Source: Alentia gelatinosa (lineage: Eukaryota; Annelida; Polychaeta; Phyllodocida; Polynoidae). From it: a DNA stretch of 64,000 nt. The translations under genes were made by a program, and so were the position numbers. The notes below the pieces were generated by a model. It searched no databases. It was not told the origin of the DNA and saw only the letters and a program-made list of their open reading frames with translations. The first letter of the stretch is position 1. Every line of letters starts with the position of its first letter. The stretch spans positions 95,622,797-95,686,796 of the forward strand of contig OX465580.1 in NCBI GenBank assembly GCA_950022655.1. Reading direction: 5' to 3'. Shown here in pieces: positions 1-9,382 of the stretch.

Positions 1-1443
1 TAGGCCAACTTCACGTCACACTGACGCCAGTGATATATGACCATAACCCAGTTTGGTGACCTGCCTGGTCAATCGGCCATGAAGTGAAAAAACATACTCC
101 AGCCTGTGGGGCTTTAACATAAACAGATAATAATGCACATGGGGGATCACAAACTGCTGCAATATATCCCTCTCGTATTCACATACCATAGACATATAAT
201 TGAACATGATCATTCTCCATGTTCAATATATTGATGGAATGTACAGGAGGGTGATAATATCTGTTGAACATCTAGAGAATCCTCCTTGGATAGTCATTGG
301 CAGAAAACATTTAAAATTAATGAACATTTGTATGAACGTTAAGATTGAGCAGCGAAACAATGTGTCATACAATTCTCAGCTCTTTGAACGCCAGTTGGTT
401 TGCCAGGATTGTCTAGAATATTTTGAAACCCCCGAAATCAGTTCAGATTTAAACAGATCGTCAGGTCAGGGTCACCTGGGGTAAGTAAACACTTTGGGGT
501 GGGAACACATGCCTCATTGTGCGATCTCGTGAGTATTGTAGGCGACGAGACAAAGTAGTTCACTTGGTTTTGGTCTGGGCTGTGATTCTTTAGTTAAGGC
601 TTCAATAGAGTAGGATTTATCATATGGAGCTTGCTTCGAATGGTACACACAGCAGTTATCGCGCAATACCAACCAATACGCGGAACTCAGACAAGAGTCC
701 ATTGTTCCACTATTGAATGCCTGTACATACATATTGACAGTTTACGCGTACATAATTAATAGTGGCATTGTTGAATGATATATTGCTCTTTCAACAAAGG
801 AAGATCTCAAAGCACTCTTTTTGTTGCAAAGTTGCTGTTACTCAATTGCATAAATGGACATCCTTCATTCCGTTGGAAGGTGCTTCTTATGGAAACTGGG
901 AATGTCCCGTTTGATAAACATAGTGGTGAACTCATTCTAACACTGGGCACAAAGACACACTTTTCGCTTGGTATCAACTTGAGCGGTTTATCAGTATGTA
1001 CTTTCGGTGACTGCAGTCGCTTCCCCAACCATTATTTTTGTAGCAAGGACATCTTTCCGATCTGCGGGTGAAGGGCGGGGAGCAGGTGACTGGGTGCACC
1101 TCGTTAACATTTTTGTCCTATAGATGCGTGCTGGCACAGGTCCCCGCGCGTCAGCTGTGCACCGTCTCACTGAACTTGTACCATGCACTCGTATAACATA
1201 TATAGCATGCCAATGATACATATCTATGTTACAAGTTTGATGTTAAAGCCGATTATACACCATATATTAAGTGAACTCGTCCGACAATAATATGATAATA
1301 AAAAAATATCAATACACCGGACCGATGGGAGTGAGGAGAATAATTAGTCCATGCCACACGGTATGGACCGCGATTAGGGCTATCTTCAATACACGGTTCC
1401 CTAGTCCCGCCCCGTGGTCAGGGCGGTCCGGAGTCAATGGTCA
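1..1443. other. non-coding or unresolved flank 3' of the PLAC8 gene
   Basis: No gene is recognised here. A 94-codon plus-strand ORF (200-484) is followed at once by GTAAGT at 481, so it could be an exon, but its protein matches no family I know and has no clear domain. A 98-codon ORF at 775-1071 and a 65-codon minus ORF at 16-213 are equally anonymous. Confidence 0.4.
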
Positions 1444-1842
1444 CTATTGCCTGTCCATGTCAGCAGTCTGGTCCGGTGCAGCTGCGGTGGATTGCTTGCT
1501 GGTACCCATATCCTCGACCCTCTGCATTTGCCAGCCGAGCTCCCGTGCTTCCTGGACGGCGGCACAGCAGGGCAGGATGGCCCACATCACCGCGTCCATC
1601 AGCATGGACCCTTTGATGCCCCGCTCCTGGCGTAACCTCCAGCGGATGACCGGCCCGAAGGGCAAGCCCAGTGCGGCCAGGAGACCGGTCAACAGGCAGT
1701 CCTCCCCGAGACCCTCGGCGTTCTTGCCCATCGTGTAGCATGGTAAACAGAAGGTGAGCACGCAGAGGCGCCTGTCTTGAAAACACCCCAATGGACCGAA
1801 AGCCCACTCCTTGCTGCCCTGTGTTTGTACCTCTCCGGACAT
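1444..1842 (-). CDS. PLAC8 / cornifelin-family cysteine-rich protein
   Basis: A complete 132-residue ORF from ATG to TAG with the PLAC8 signature. Trp13 and Gly16 lead into GCFQDRRLC (Cys20, Cys27), then FCLPC (Cys32, Cys35), MGKNAEGLG and Cys49. A hydrophobic stretch (about residues 50-64) is followed by the family pattern IRWRLRQERGIKGS and a second hydrophobic stretch ending in ILPCCAAVQEARELG. About 30 polar residues close the protein. Length matches the usual 110-170 residues of the family. Known members are small membrane-associated or secreted cysteine-rich proteins: animal PLAC8 and cornifelin, plant cell-number regulators and cadmium-resistance proteins. The biochemical role of the animal proteins is not settled, so none is assigned. 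The gene is intact and appears to have no intron in its coding part; a retrocopy is possible. The other ORFs over this interval are frame shadows. Confidence 0.9.
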   Translation of the reverse strand: MSGEVQTQGSKEWAFGPLGCFQDRRLCVLTFCLPCYTMGKNAEGLGEDCLLTGLLAALGLPFGPVIRWRLRQERGIKGSMLMDAVMWAILPCCAAVQEARELGWQMQRVEDMGTSKQSTAAAPDQTADMDRQ

Positions 1843-2074
1843 GATGGCTTTGCTGAGTTTATAGTGATCAAACTGCAGGGTGTGTAGATGTCTTCGTATT
1901 CTCTTGCCCTATATATCCTACAAGTTGCTGAGCTGGTGGCAATCTGTCCTGGGTTGGTTGTACGGGTAAACTTGCAGGTGGTTTAATATGGTTGGGCGGG
2001 GTGATGGTGGTGGTGTTGGTGGTGGTTGGCGCCCAGTACCAGGTAGCAGAACTTGACAGGTTACGTTTCTCAAC

Positions 2075-2084
2075 CTTTATACAT
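2075..2084 (-). promoter_or_regulatory. possible TATA box upstream of the PLAC8 gene
   Basis: Read on the minus strand, an alternating TA run is followed by GTATAAAGG about 235 bp upstream of the PLAC8 ATG. That spacing would leave a 5' UTR of about 200 nt. The alternating TA tract makes a chance match easy, so this is only a candidate. Confidence 0.3.
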
Positions 2085-2909
2085 ATATATATATGTCCTG
2101 TGACCAACCTTTGTCTCACACAGACAGTGGGAGGTACAATTGTGTCCGTTATAGCTTCGCACGTCCTGAGGCAGGTAAATCCAGGTTGAGGTGTCAGGTC
2201 GGACTGACACGACTGGCTGAACTGTGCGCCGGCCTGTCGCCACTTTCGGGGACTCGACGAATGAGGCGACTCTCTCGGCAGCGATGTGAACTTCACGCTG
2301 CCGATGTGCATTGGTATGGGATGTAGGGGAGGGTGGGTGCATGGCATTCCGCATTAGTTGGGGATGGAAGCGTGGCTTGGTGAGGAGTGCATAGTGATGG
2401 CAGGGGGTGTTGAGATGAGCAGACGTCACTTTTACAAATAATCCGACCTACGCAAATAAAACTGAAATGTGTACATTGCTATTCTCATTGTCTAAATCTG
2501 GCAGCGTGATCTACCGTGGTAAAAAGTTATTGCGAGAAAGATGTAATGTTCCATTATTAATGTACTCAAGCCCACATCTTTTTTTCTTAAGCAGAATTTC
2601 TCCTGGTACTTTATAGGTGCTACGGAGGCATATGATAACACCTCTTCCGCACAAAGGTAACATCTACACGATTAGCATGACTAACTATATATATTTAACA
2701 CGTATGTGCCAAACGTCACAAAAGATAGCGTGACATGTATATGACCTGTGTATACATGTCGTTCGCAGGATGTTTCTCTTCACATACGTTTTGTGGCAAA
2801 TACAACCATTATACTGACGTATACAAGGAACAACATAGCTTTATATACAGAATATTTGTTGGCACGCAATACAGGTGTTGCCGTTCAATGCCACCTAATG
2901 GTGCGTTGG
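2085..2909. other. no recognisable gene
   Basis: Mixed-composition DNA with only short anonymous ORFs. I see no family signature, no structured repeat and no transposon end in this stretch. Confidence 0.4.
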
Positions 2910-2913
2910 TTAA

Positions 2914-3275
2914 CCCTATCGCGCCGGGTACCCGTGGCAGGGCTACAGTCATGGAGCCGAGTACTAGTGCCGATGAATGCCGCTAGAGACGGGTACATAG
3001 GCCTATTGTGAAAATTTTATTTTTGGATCACGTGACATGACACATGGTACTTATTGCTATTTTTTACTTCACCAAGAAATATCAAAAATGATGTTATATC
3101 TACATTCTCAGAAAGTTTCATGATTATTGAACCATTATTTTCAATTTTATTCATAAAAACGAATATTTTGTAAATGATGCCTCAAGGCATCTCCCGGCCA
3201 GCCCAGGATGATGCCTTGAGGCATCACCCGGCCAGCCCTGGTTGATGCCTCAAGGCATCACCCGGCTTGAATGGG
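2914..3275. mobile_element. 362-bp piggyBac-type MITE
   Basis: The left end is TTAA followed by CCCTATCGCGCCGGGT; the right end, reverse-complemented, is CCCATTCAAGCCGGGT, next to TTAT (a one-base decayed TTAA). Just inside the right end are three 16-bp palindromes GATGCCTYRAGGCATC, each followed by a CCCGG element. The full piggyBac copy at 14248-17316 has the same design with three GATGCCTCCAGGCATC-type units, so the two belong to one family. There is no coding capacity, so mobilisation would need a transposase supplied in trans. Confidence 0.75.
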
Positions 3276-3525
3276 TTATGGCCCGTTTCCATTGGCCGAC
3301 GAAAAGGGTGTAGATTTTCTGTAGCCCAATAAAAAGGGGCCTGTCGCTCAGAAAAACACGGCCGAGAATGACTACATGCGTATAGCGAAACACCATAATC
3401 ACAGCTAAAGTGTGAATGGTGGGCGTGATTGAAGGAGTGTTGTTTTAGGACATTAAATTGCTGGAGCAAAGTAGATAGTCTGGGCTATCTAAACTTCATA
3501 GTTGATGATTATTTTGGTTTTAAAG

Positions 3526-3543
3526 ATAAGCATATTATAGCTA
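3526..3543 (+). repeat. 18-bp target-site duplication, left copy
   Basis: ATAAGCATATTATAGCTA is repeated exactly at 4355-4372 and brackets an 811-bp segment. A duplication this long is typical of target-primed (LINE-machinery) insertion. Confidence 0.7.
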
Positions 3544-4354
3544 ATAAATAGTATTTACGAGGCATAGCGGTTCACTTCTGCACCTAGCGCTTCGCGACCA
3601 CGGATAGAGTTCTAAGATTTGAGCGGACCGCGGGAAGCTGCCGCGCTCTCATCTGCATACCCAGTTTCTGAGTCGTTGATTGGCCGAGCGCGTCACGTGA
3701 TGCGGGCGGCGGATCTGGTTGGTCTCCGCTCGGCGTGTTGCTGTTTTGTGGGGATCCACGTGCAGCGGTTTCAAGTTAGCCCGACGTCGGCGGAGTGTGG
3801 GGCGTTATGTGTATACGTTTTGACACACAGTACCTGTAGGGATCTGGATTCAAAGCCCTATAATAGGAGTAACTAACTCCTATACCCAGTCAATGTTTTG
3901 ACAAGGAGGTAAGCCCACTAGGAAACAGTGATTCTGTGTATAAGATGACACTTTGTTGTTGATTCTGGGAATGTCACTTGCTGTCACTGTCAATTTCTGC
4001 TGTCACTGTGGTTTGTAACGGGAGATATTACTTCCGTCATCATCTCGTGGTTTCGATTGTTTATCTCGTCAGGCGATTGTGCGTTAGGTGTTCTTCTGTG
4101 GTCTTTCTCCCCGGAATATTTTTTCGGGGAGTGGATATATAGCTCCGTGAGCATTTTCTGGTTTGCAGAAAATGTGATTTTGTTCTCTCTACGTTGTGTA
4201 GTCTAGCCGTCACCTTCCCTTCCCTGTTGTGGTAGCATATTTGGTGAATTTCTTCGTTCCGCTAGGGTCTATATTGAGATCCTTGGGTTGGAAATTTTTT
4301 TTTCCAACCCAAGGATCTCAATATAGACCCTAGCGGAACGAAGAAATTCACCAA
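3544..4354 (+). mobile_element. retroposed segment with snap-back 3' end
   Basis: An 811-bp non-coding insert between 18-bp duplications. It has compact hairpins: TCCCCG (4108-4113) pairs with CGGGGA (4125-4130), and CATTTTCTG (4152-4160) pairs with CAGAAAATG (4166-4174). It ends in a perfect 56-bp inverted repeat (4239-4294 with 4301-4356) around a six-T loop. No protein family is recognised. It could be a structured RNA retrocopy or the 5' part of an unknown retroelement. Confidence 0.6.
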
Positions 4355-4356
4355 AT
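4239..4356. repeat. perfect 56-bp-arm hairpin
   Basis: The arms 4239-4294 and 4301-4356 are exact reverse complements around TTTTTT. Its outer edge coincides with the start of the right-hand target duplication. Confidence 0.95.
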
Positions 4357-4372
4357 AAGCATATTATAGCTA

Positions 4373-5433
4373 GCCCTACCAATGAATTAGTGTGTATCCA
4401 GTTTCGGCGTCCCTTTGTTTTCTATGCATGTATGACACATCATTGCGTAACCAAGTAGATAATGTGTGAAGCCAGCCTATAGAAAAAGGTCTATATAGGC
4501 GTTTATCATCCATCGTATACAAAGGCCCCATTGAAAATGTATGGGGGCTCAGTAAACTCAGGGACTCATTATATAAAACCTGTCAGATACCATAATTGTG
4601 GTATCCGGATTCATATGTGAGGTAAACGGCCTCAAAGCCATGGTATACGGGAAAAATAGTCCCTTTGTGCTTTGGAGCAAAGAAATAGTCCACATTTTTA
4701 TACACTTTAATATGGCAATTACTGGGGTTTGATTTATTAGAAAAGAAGGATAGTGAATGCAACAAACACTGGTTATGTAGTCAGACGGTTCTATAAACCA
4801 CCTTCGTTTATTGTATATAAAACATGTACATCTGTTCACGTGGTGGTGTATTGAAGAAATATATGAATTTTCACGCTGTATGTTACTTTTTATTCTACAC
4901 CCACCAGATTTGACACTTCTCTCGGAATTCTTCTTTAGAATATACGATCAATAAAAAAACCCAGGTATGTTATCACATTTGGGGATAATTAACACCTTCC
5001 ACTTAATTCGAGTTTCGGTTTGCAGGTTTTTCCCACTTTATTTGAAAGAAGTCCAATTGACCGCTTTGATGGGTATCGTCAATTTGAGAGCATGGACGGA
5101 TAGAATGCCATGTAGCTGAGCAATTAGCTTGGAAGTATGTCCCAGTTACCCCATTACATGGTCTTCCGACCCGAATCATACTATTACTGATTAATTGTAT
5201 AATTACCGACTTATTTCAATTAAACTAATATATGTATTTATGGGTAAGGTTCAATTACCACAACCACAACATTGTACGCCATTGATTACGTTGTCCAGAA
5301 CTAAGGAGTGGAAATGTTTATCAATATTTCAGAGTGAAATTGTATATGAGAAGCAGTTTATTCAGTCATAGTGCTTTCTACTGGTTACCATCCATTAAGT
5401 GCCATACACTTCATCTCTAGACGTATATTTGCC
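4373..5433. other. no gene; possible decayed CACTG MITE
   Basis: There is no coding signature. Near 4855-4885 the minus strand reads ACAGCGTGAAAA then TTCATATAT, resembling the end of the CACTG MITEs at 5437 and 20315. The other end of that copy is too decayed to place. The rest is AT-rich and unrecognised. Confidence 0.35.
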
Positions 5434-5489
5434 CATCACTGCACGAAAACCACCATTTTACACATATAACCGTCCGGATATATATATAT

Positions 5490-5694
5490 ATATTATTATA
5501 TATGTTAATATATAAATATAAATACCGAATGAAATGTCTCATATTATTTACCTCGGATATCGCCTACTTCCGTCGTCTAGGCGGTTGCTATTGTTAATGC
5601 TATAACTACGGTAATAATTCCTAACGCGTGGCGGTGAGCAGCTCTCAACCGTTATCTACTCACTCTTCATCTGCTCACCGACCACGACACATGT
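5490..5694 (+). repeat. split direct repeat A1
   Basis: Matches A2 at 8835-9039 with only a few substitutions. Shared landmarks are CCGAATGAAATGTCTC, a TCGTCTAGGCGGTTG block and GGCGGTGAGCAGCTCTC. Confidence 0.9.
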
Positions 5695-5714
5695 CACGGT
5701 GAGGTGGGAAATTT

Positions 5715-6170
5715 CAAATTTCAATTATAGACCCCTCAGAAATCGTTAGGTATCTGTCGTATGACGGTACTATAAGCGCGAAAAAATCTAAATCACAGAG
5801 TCTTATAAAGAAAACTGAACTTACCGGAGTTTGTACTTTTCAATTCCGATTCTAACGAGTGCCGGTTTCAAAATTGCAAATTCCGTCATGTATGCAGCGA
5901 ATGTAATTCAAAATCGCATGCTGCATACGATTGTAAGGTTGGTAACAAGTCTAACAAATGAAAAGTCCGCAGCGACTCGGCAGAAATAGATTGCGGTTAT
6001 GAAAATCGCTACATTGTTTCAACTCCGGAATGCACGGGGTTAACTGAGTACGAGGTCAAAGCCCCGTATGTAGATGTTGGCGTGTCGCAAAGTGTAATGG
6101 ATTTAACACTTTGGAGATTCTTCAGCTAATAATTCCGGTGGGTGTGAAACTGATTGTTCTTGTAGTCATT
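5715..6170 (+). pseudogene. gag remnant with cysteine/histidine zinc motif
   Basis: One frame runs from about 5735 through SLIKKTELTGVCTF. A one-base shift then brings in NECRFQNCKFRHVCSEC and a final SHAAYDC, ending at a TGA near 5959. Another open stretch follows up to a stop shortly before the RT ORF. The Cys-rich pattern resembles the nucleic-acid-binding module at the end of gag in DIRS-type elements. The N-terminal part of gag is missing, because only about 40 nt separate A1 from this fragment. Frameshifts and stops show that this copy cannot make a normal Gag. Confidence 0.6.
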
Positions 6171-6172
6171 AT

Positions 6173-7798
6173 GTGGGTAGGGCACAGAGTCAGTTAAAAC
6201 CTTGTCAGTTTAAAAAATACGTTTTCAGCGGTAATGAAAATTCAAATTTATCTGAAGTTGATAAAATGTTTATCTGGGAAGGCGTGGTCAACGGTTTTAA
6301 AATTGTTGATCCCGATTGTGATACTAGTTATGATTGCAATAATTACTCTAGTATCTTATCTGACCAGTTTAAGTCAGAAATGGATGAAAATGTTAAAAGC
6401 GAACTGAAGTCTGGTAAAGTAACTAAAGTTAAAAATAAGCCTGAATGCATTCATGCCTTAGGGGCGGTTATAAAGAGTGATGGTAGACTCAGACCTATAA
6501 CTGATTGTTCAATGCCTAAGGGAAAAAGCATTAATAATTTCATGAAAACCACTTACGAGGAATTTAAATACAATTCAGTATATACAGCCGCCGATACTCT
6601 TGTTGGAGGTGAATACATGTGTTTAGTAGACCTAAAAGCAGCCTATAGGTCTGTCAACGTTGCACCCACCGATACTCATTTTCAAGGCTTTAGGTGGGAC
6701 CTGGGTGAAGGTGACGATTTCTTTGTTGATAATCGCTTTTGTTTCAGTCTTCGTTGTGCCCCGAATATCTTTAGTAGAATTTCAGATTTTTTGGTGGATT
6801 CTGCTCGACAAGAGGGTATTTATGGTATCGTTAATTACTTGGATGACTTTCTGATTATTTCCGATAGCTATGAGAGTTGCTTATCTAAAAGGGATAGGTT
6901 TATTGATATGGTAATATCATTGGGTTCCGAAATTTCTATGAATAAGTTGACCCTACCGAGTACGGAGTGTATTTTTCTGGGAATTACGATAAATAGTGTT
7001 GATTTGTCGTTGACTCTACCTGAGAAGAAAGTGAAAAATCTAGAGGAAACTATAACAAAGGCTGTGGAGAAAGGTTGTGTTACGAAGAAAGACCTGGAAA
7101 GAATAGGTGGCCTCATGTCTTTCAATAGTCAAATCGTTAGGGGGGGTCGTACTTTCAGTAGAAGACTTTTTAATCTCAGTGCTTCGATGGGTAGGTGCGA
7201 ATCCAGGAAGATTGATATTGAGACCCAGAAAGACTTCGATTGGTGGTTAAGGTTTTGCAAGGTTTTTAATTACAGGGCGATAATTATAAAGGATTTGTGT
7301 AATATTCCGCTAATTTCCGATTCATCTATGTTGAGTTTTGGATCGTGGGCGGGTAAAGATTTTTTCTTTGGTAGTTGGGAAAATAATCTTAATGTCTCGG
7401 GCCTCGATGATCATTTGGAGTTAGGCCCCACCGAGGTAATTGAGAATCCAAATATCAATGTCTATGAACTTTGGCCAGTCTTTGTCGGTGTCAGGCGTTG
7501 GGGACCTTCACTTAGGAATTCTAGACTGCATATTATCACTGATAATATGCAGGTTCTTGCCATGGTTAATTCCGGTCGTTGCTGTAATAGTGTATGTATG
7601 GGTTGGTTGAGGGATATTTTTTGGTTTTGCTTTATCAACAACCTCGACCTTCATGCCAGTTATATCAGATCTGAAGATAACACTCTTGCTGATTATTTAT
7701 CCCATTTGGGATACTCTGGTTATTCTAAGAAATGCTTGAAATTACTTGAAGACATGGATATGTGTTGCTCTTCTACTTCCAGACCCCCCAATGTCTGA
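6173..7798 (+). CDS. reverse transcriptase / RNase H of the DIRS-like element
   Basis: A 541-residue ORF. The N-terminal lead (about residues 10-110) is the usual DIRS-type extension. RT follows, with the first catalytic aspartate in LVDLKAAYRSV (about residue 150), CFSLRCAPNIFSR and the YLDD box in NYLDDFLII (about residue 223). RNase H follows, with SFGSWAG, INVYELWPVF, ITDNMQVLAMVNSG and NTLADYLSH carrying the acidic residues. The product would copy the element RNA into DNA. The stop codon overlaps the recombinase start (ATGTCTGA at 7791-7798), so the recombinase may be made by reinitiation. The start is uncertain, since this frame may have been fused to gag upstream. There are no internal stops. 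Confidence 0.9.
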   Translation: MGRAQSQLKPCQFKKYVFSGNENSNLSEVDKMFIWEGVVNGFKIVDPDCDTSYDCNNYSSILSDQFKSEMDENVKSELKSGKVTKVKNKPECIHALGAVIKSDGRLRPITDCSMPKGKSINNFMKTTYEEFKYNSVYTAADTLVGGEYMCLVDLKAAYRSVNVAPTDTHFQGFRWDLGEGDDFFVDNRFCFSLRCAPNIFSRISDFLVDSARQEGIYGIVNYLDDFLIISDSYESCLSKRDRFIDMVISLGSEISMNKLTLPSTECIFLGITINSVDLSLTLPEKKVKNLEETITKAVEKGCVTKKDLERIGGLMSFNSQIVRGGRTFSRRLFNLSASMGRCESRKIDIETQKDFDWWLRFCKVFNYRAIIIKDLCNIPLISDSSMLSFGSWAGKDFFFGSWENNLNVSGLDDHLELGPTEVIENPNINVYELWPVFVGVRRWGPSLRNSRLHIITDNMQVLAMVNSGRCCNSVCMGWLRDIFWFCFINNLDLHASYIRSEDNTLADYLSHLGYSGYSKKCLKLLEDMDMCCSSTSRPPNV

Positions 7799-8726
7799 GT
7801 TACTTAAAATAAAGGAAGGTCTTATTAACTCCGGGGTATCTTCTAATCCTAGGAAGGTTAGAGAATTTCAACTTCGGAATTATCGTCAGTTCTGTGTTAA
7901 ATATTTCTTAACTTCGTTTCCATGCTCCGCTTCTCAGGCAGGCTTATATGCTTCGTATTTATCGGGTTTTTTATCGGCTAGTTCGATAAGGAATTATCTC
8001 TCTGGTATTTGGTACCATCAAAAGGTTCTGGGATTTAAGGATTTCTCGGACGATTTCAGTTTGAAGTTGTTGATCATGGGTTTACTCAGAGTTGCTCCGA
8101 AATCTGATCCTAAATTTCCTTTATCTGTGGGTATTTTGAAATCTATTCTATCAAACCTGGACTTGTCTGTTCCTAACGATTTATCTTTTTGGTCAGCCTG
8201 CGCTTTGGGATTCAGGAGCCTATTGAGGAAATCACATTATACTAGTTGTCCACATACACTGTTGGTTTCTGATTTGGTTTTTGAGTCAGATCACTTGGTT
8301 ATTAATATTCGTAGTTCAAAAACAGACCAATTTTCTACTCAGAATTTCTCAGTGTTTTTGGGTGTTATCCCAGATTCCGATTTTTGCCTCGTTGAATTTT
8401 TATCTAGACTTATTAGGGTTTTTTCCCTGGTCCCATCAGACCCCTTGTTTAATGTTGAATTGGTGGTGGGTAACTGTTGCATGCCTTATAATTATTTTTA
8501 TTATAAGCTCCAGAGGGAAGTTAAAGCCTTAGGCTTGAGTGATAAGAATATTACTCCACACTCCCTTCGTCACGGGGGAGCTACCCTTATGGAGTCCTTA
8601 GGAGTTCCTCTGGACTCAATTAAACGTAGAGGTAACTGGAAGTCTTCCATTGTTAATCGGTATCTACACCCCGATTCCTCAATCCTACTGCATACAGATG
8701 GAATCGTAAATAAAATTTTGAAGTAG
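7791..8726 (+). CDS. tyrosine recombinase of the DIRS-like element
   Basis: An open frame beginning at 7746; the ATG at 7791, overlapping the RT stop, is preferred and gives 311 residues. An N-terminal SAM-like core-binding region (QLRNYRQFC, LYASYLSGF, SIRNYLSGI) leads into the catalytic domain. That domain has the first arginine in GFRSLLRKSHY, the HxLR box in TPHSLRHGGATLM, a tryptophan in RRGNWKSS and the nucleophile tyrosine in VNRYLHPD. These are the R-H-R-Y residues of phage-integrase-family enzymes. In these retroelements the enzyme inserts the circular DNA copy. B1 begins 28 bp downstream. The frame is intact. Confidence 0.9.
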   Translation: MSELLKIKEGLINSGVSSNPRKVREFQLRNYRQFCVKYFLTSFPCSASQAGLYASYLSGFLSASSIRNYLSGIWYHQKVLGFKDFSDDFSLKLLIMGLLRVAPKSDPKFPLSVGILKSILSNLDLSVPNDLSFWSACALGFRSLLRKSHYTSCPHTLLVSDLVFESDHLVINIRSSKTDQFSTQNFSVFLGVIPDSDFCLVEFLSRLIRVFSLVPSDPLFNVELVVGNCCMPYNYFYYKLQREVKALGLSDKNITPHSLRHGGATLMESLGVPLDSIKRRGNWKSSIVNRYLHPDSSILLHTDGIVNKILK

Positions 8727-8753
8727 TTCCTACTTGTAGTTGGCGGGTGGCTG

Positions 8754-8830
8754 GCCTGTATTTGTTAATTACTATGTAATTAATTCCACCAACTACTGCC
8801 TTGTCTTACTTCATTATGTAAAGAGGTCAA
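8754..8830 (+). repeat. split direct repeat B1
   Basis: 77 bp starting GCCTGTATTTGTTAATTAC and ending AAGAGGTCAA; repeated at 9161-9237. Confidence 0.9.
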
Positions 8831-8834
8831 AATT

Positions 8835-9039
8835 ATATTATTATATATGTTAATATATAAATATAAATACCGAATGAAATGTCTCATATTATTCACCTCG
8901 GATATCGCCTACTTCCGTCGTCTAGGCGGTTGCTATTGTTAATGCTATAACTACGGTAATAATTCCTAATGCGTGGCGGTGAGCAGCTCTCAACCATTAT
9001 CTACTCACTCTTCATCTGCTCACCGACCATGACACATGT
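8835..9039 (+). repeat. split direct repeat A2
   Basis: Second copy of A1, directly after B1. After it the sequence runs through a GAGGTGGGAAATTT block also present just inside A1. Confidence 0.9.
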
Positions 9040-9160
9040 ATTTTCCTCACTGAGGTGGGAAATTTTAAATTTTAAAAATTTTGGGGTTTAGCCCAACTGT
9101 TTGTATCGTATTGTGGCAGGTTTATGAGTTTTATACTCGTTGTATTTTTACTTGAATAAA

Positions 9161-9235
9161 GCCTGTATTTGTTAATTACTATGTAATTAATTCCACCAAC
9201 TACTGCCTTGTCTTACTTCATTATGTAAAGAGGTC

Positions 9236-9237
<2 letters not shown>
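9161..9237 (+). repeat. split direct repeat B2
   Basis: Second copy of B1, ending the element. It follows AATAAA by one base and abuts a long TA microsatellite. Confidence 0.9.

Positions 9238-9302
<65 letters not shown>
9238..9302. repeat. (TA)n microsatellite
   Basis: About 60 bp of near-pure alternating TA, matching the TATATATA tract left of the DIRS-like element at 5479-5490. The element probably inserted into this tract. Confidence 0.95.
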
Positions 9303-9305
<3 letters not shown>

Positions 9306-9382
9306 ATATCAATTCACATTGGATACATGCATTTACATGGTGGCGTATATATGAAATAACTGCTGGTTTTCGCGCAGTATAT

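Larger units (their letters stand above)
5490..9237 (+). mobile_element. DIRS/PAT/Ngaro-like tyrosine-recombinase retroelement with split direct repeats
   Basis: The order is A1 (5490-5694), gag remnant, RT/RNase H, tyrosine recombinase, B1 (8754-8830), A2 (8835-9039), B2 (9161-9237). A1/A2 are about 205 bp and nearly identical; B1/B2 are 77 bp and nearly identical. This A1-ORFs-B1-A2-B2 plan is the hallmark of split-direct-repeat recombinase retroelements, which lack integrase and insert a circular DNA by site-specific recombination, so no target duplication is expected. AATAAA at 9155-9160 may serve polyadenylation. The element lies in a TA-rich tract inside a CACTG MITE. Near-identical repeats suggest recent activity, although gag is broken. 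Confidence 0.9.
5437..9379. mobile_element. CACTG-type MITE, host of the DIRS-like element
   Basis: The left end is CACTGCACGAAAACCACCAT (5437-5456). The right end read inward on the minus strand is TACTGCGCGAAAACCAGCAG. Flanking trinucleotides CAT (5434-5436) and TAT (9380-9382) fit a 3-bp target duplication with one change. Without the inserted DIRS-like element and the TA tract, the MITE would be only about 150-200 bp. A related element lies at 14012-20315. Confidence 0.65.

Noticed and set aside
1271..1738. 155-codon plus-strand ORF over the PLAC8 gene
   Set aside because: It is antisense to the PLAC8 frame and its protein has no recognisable features.
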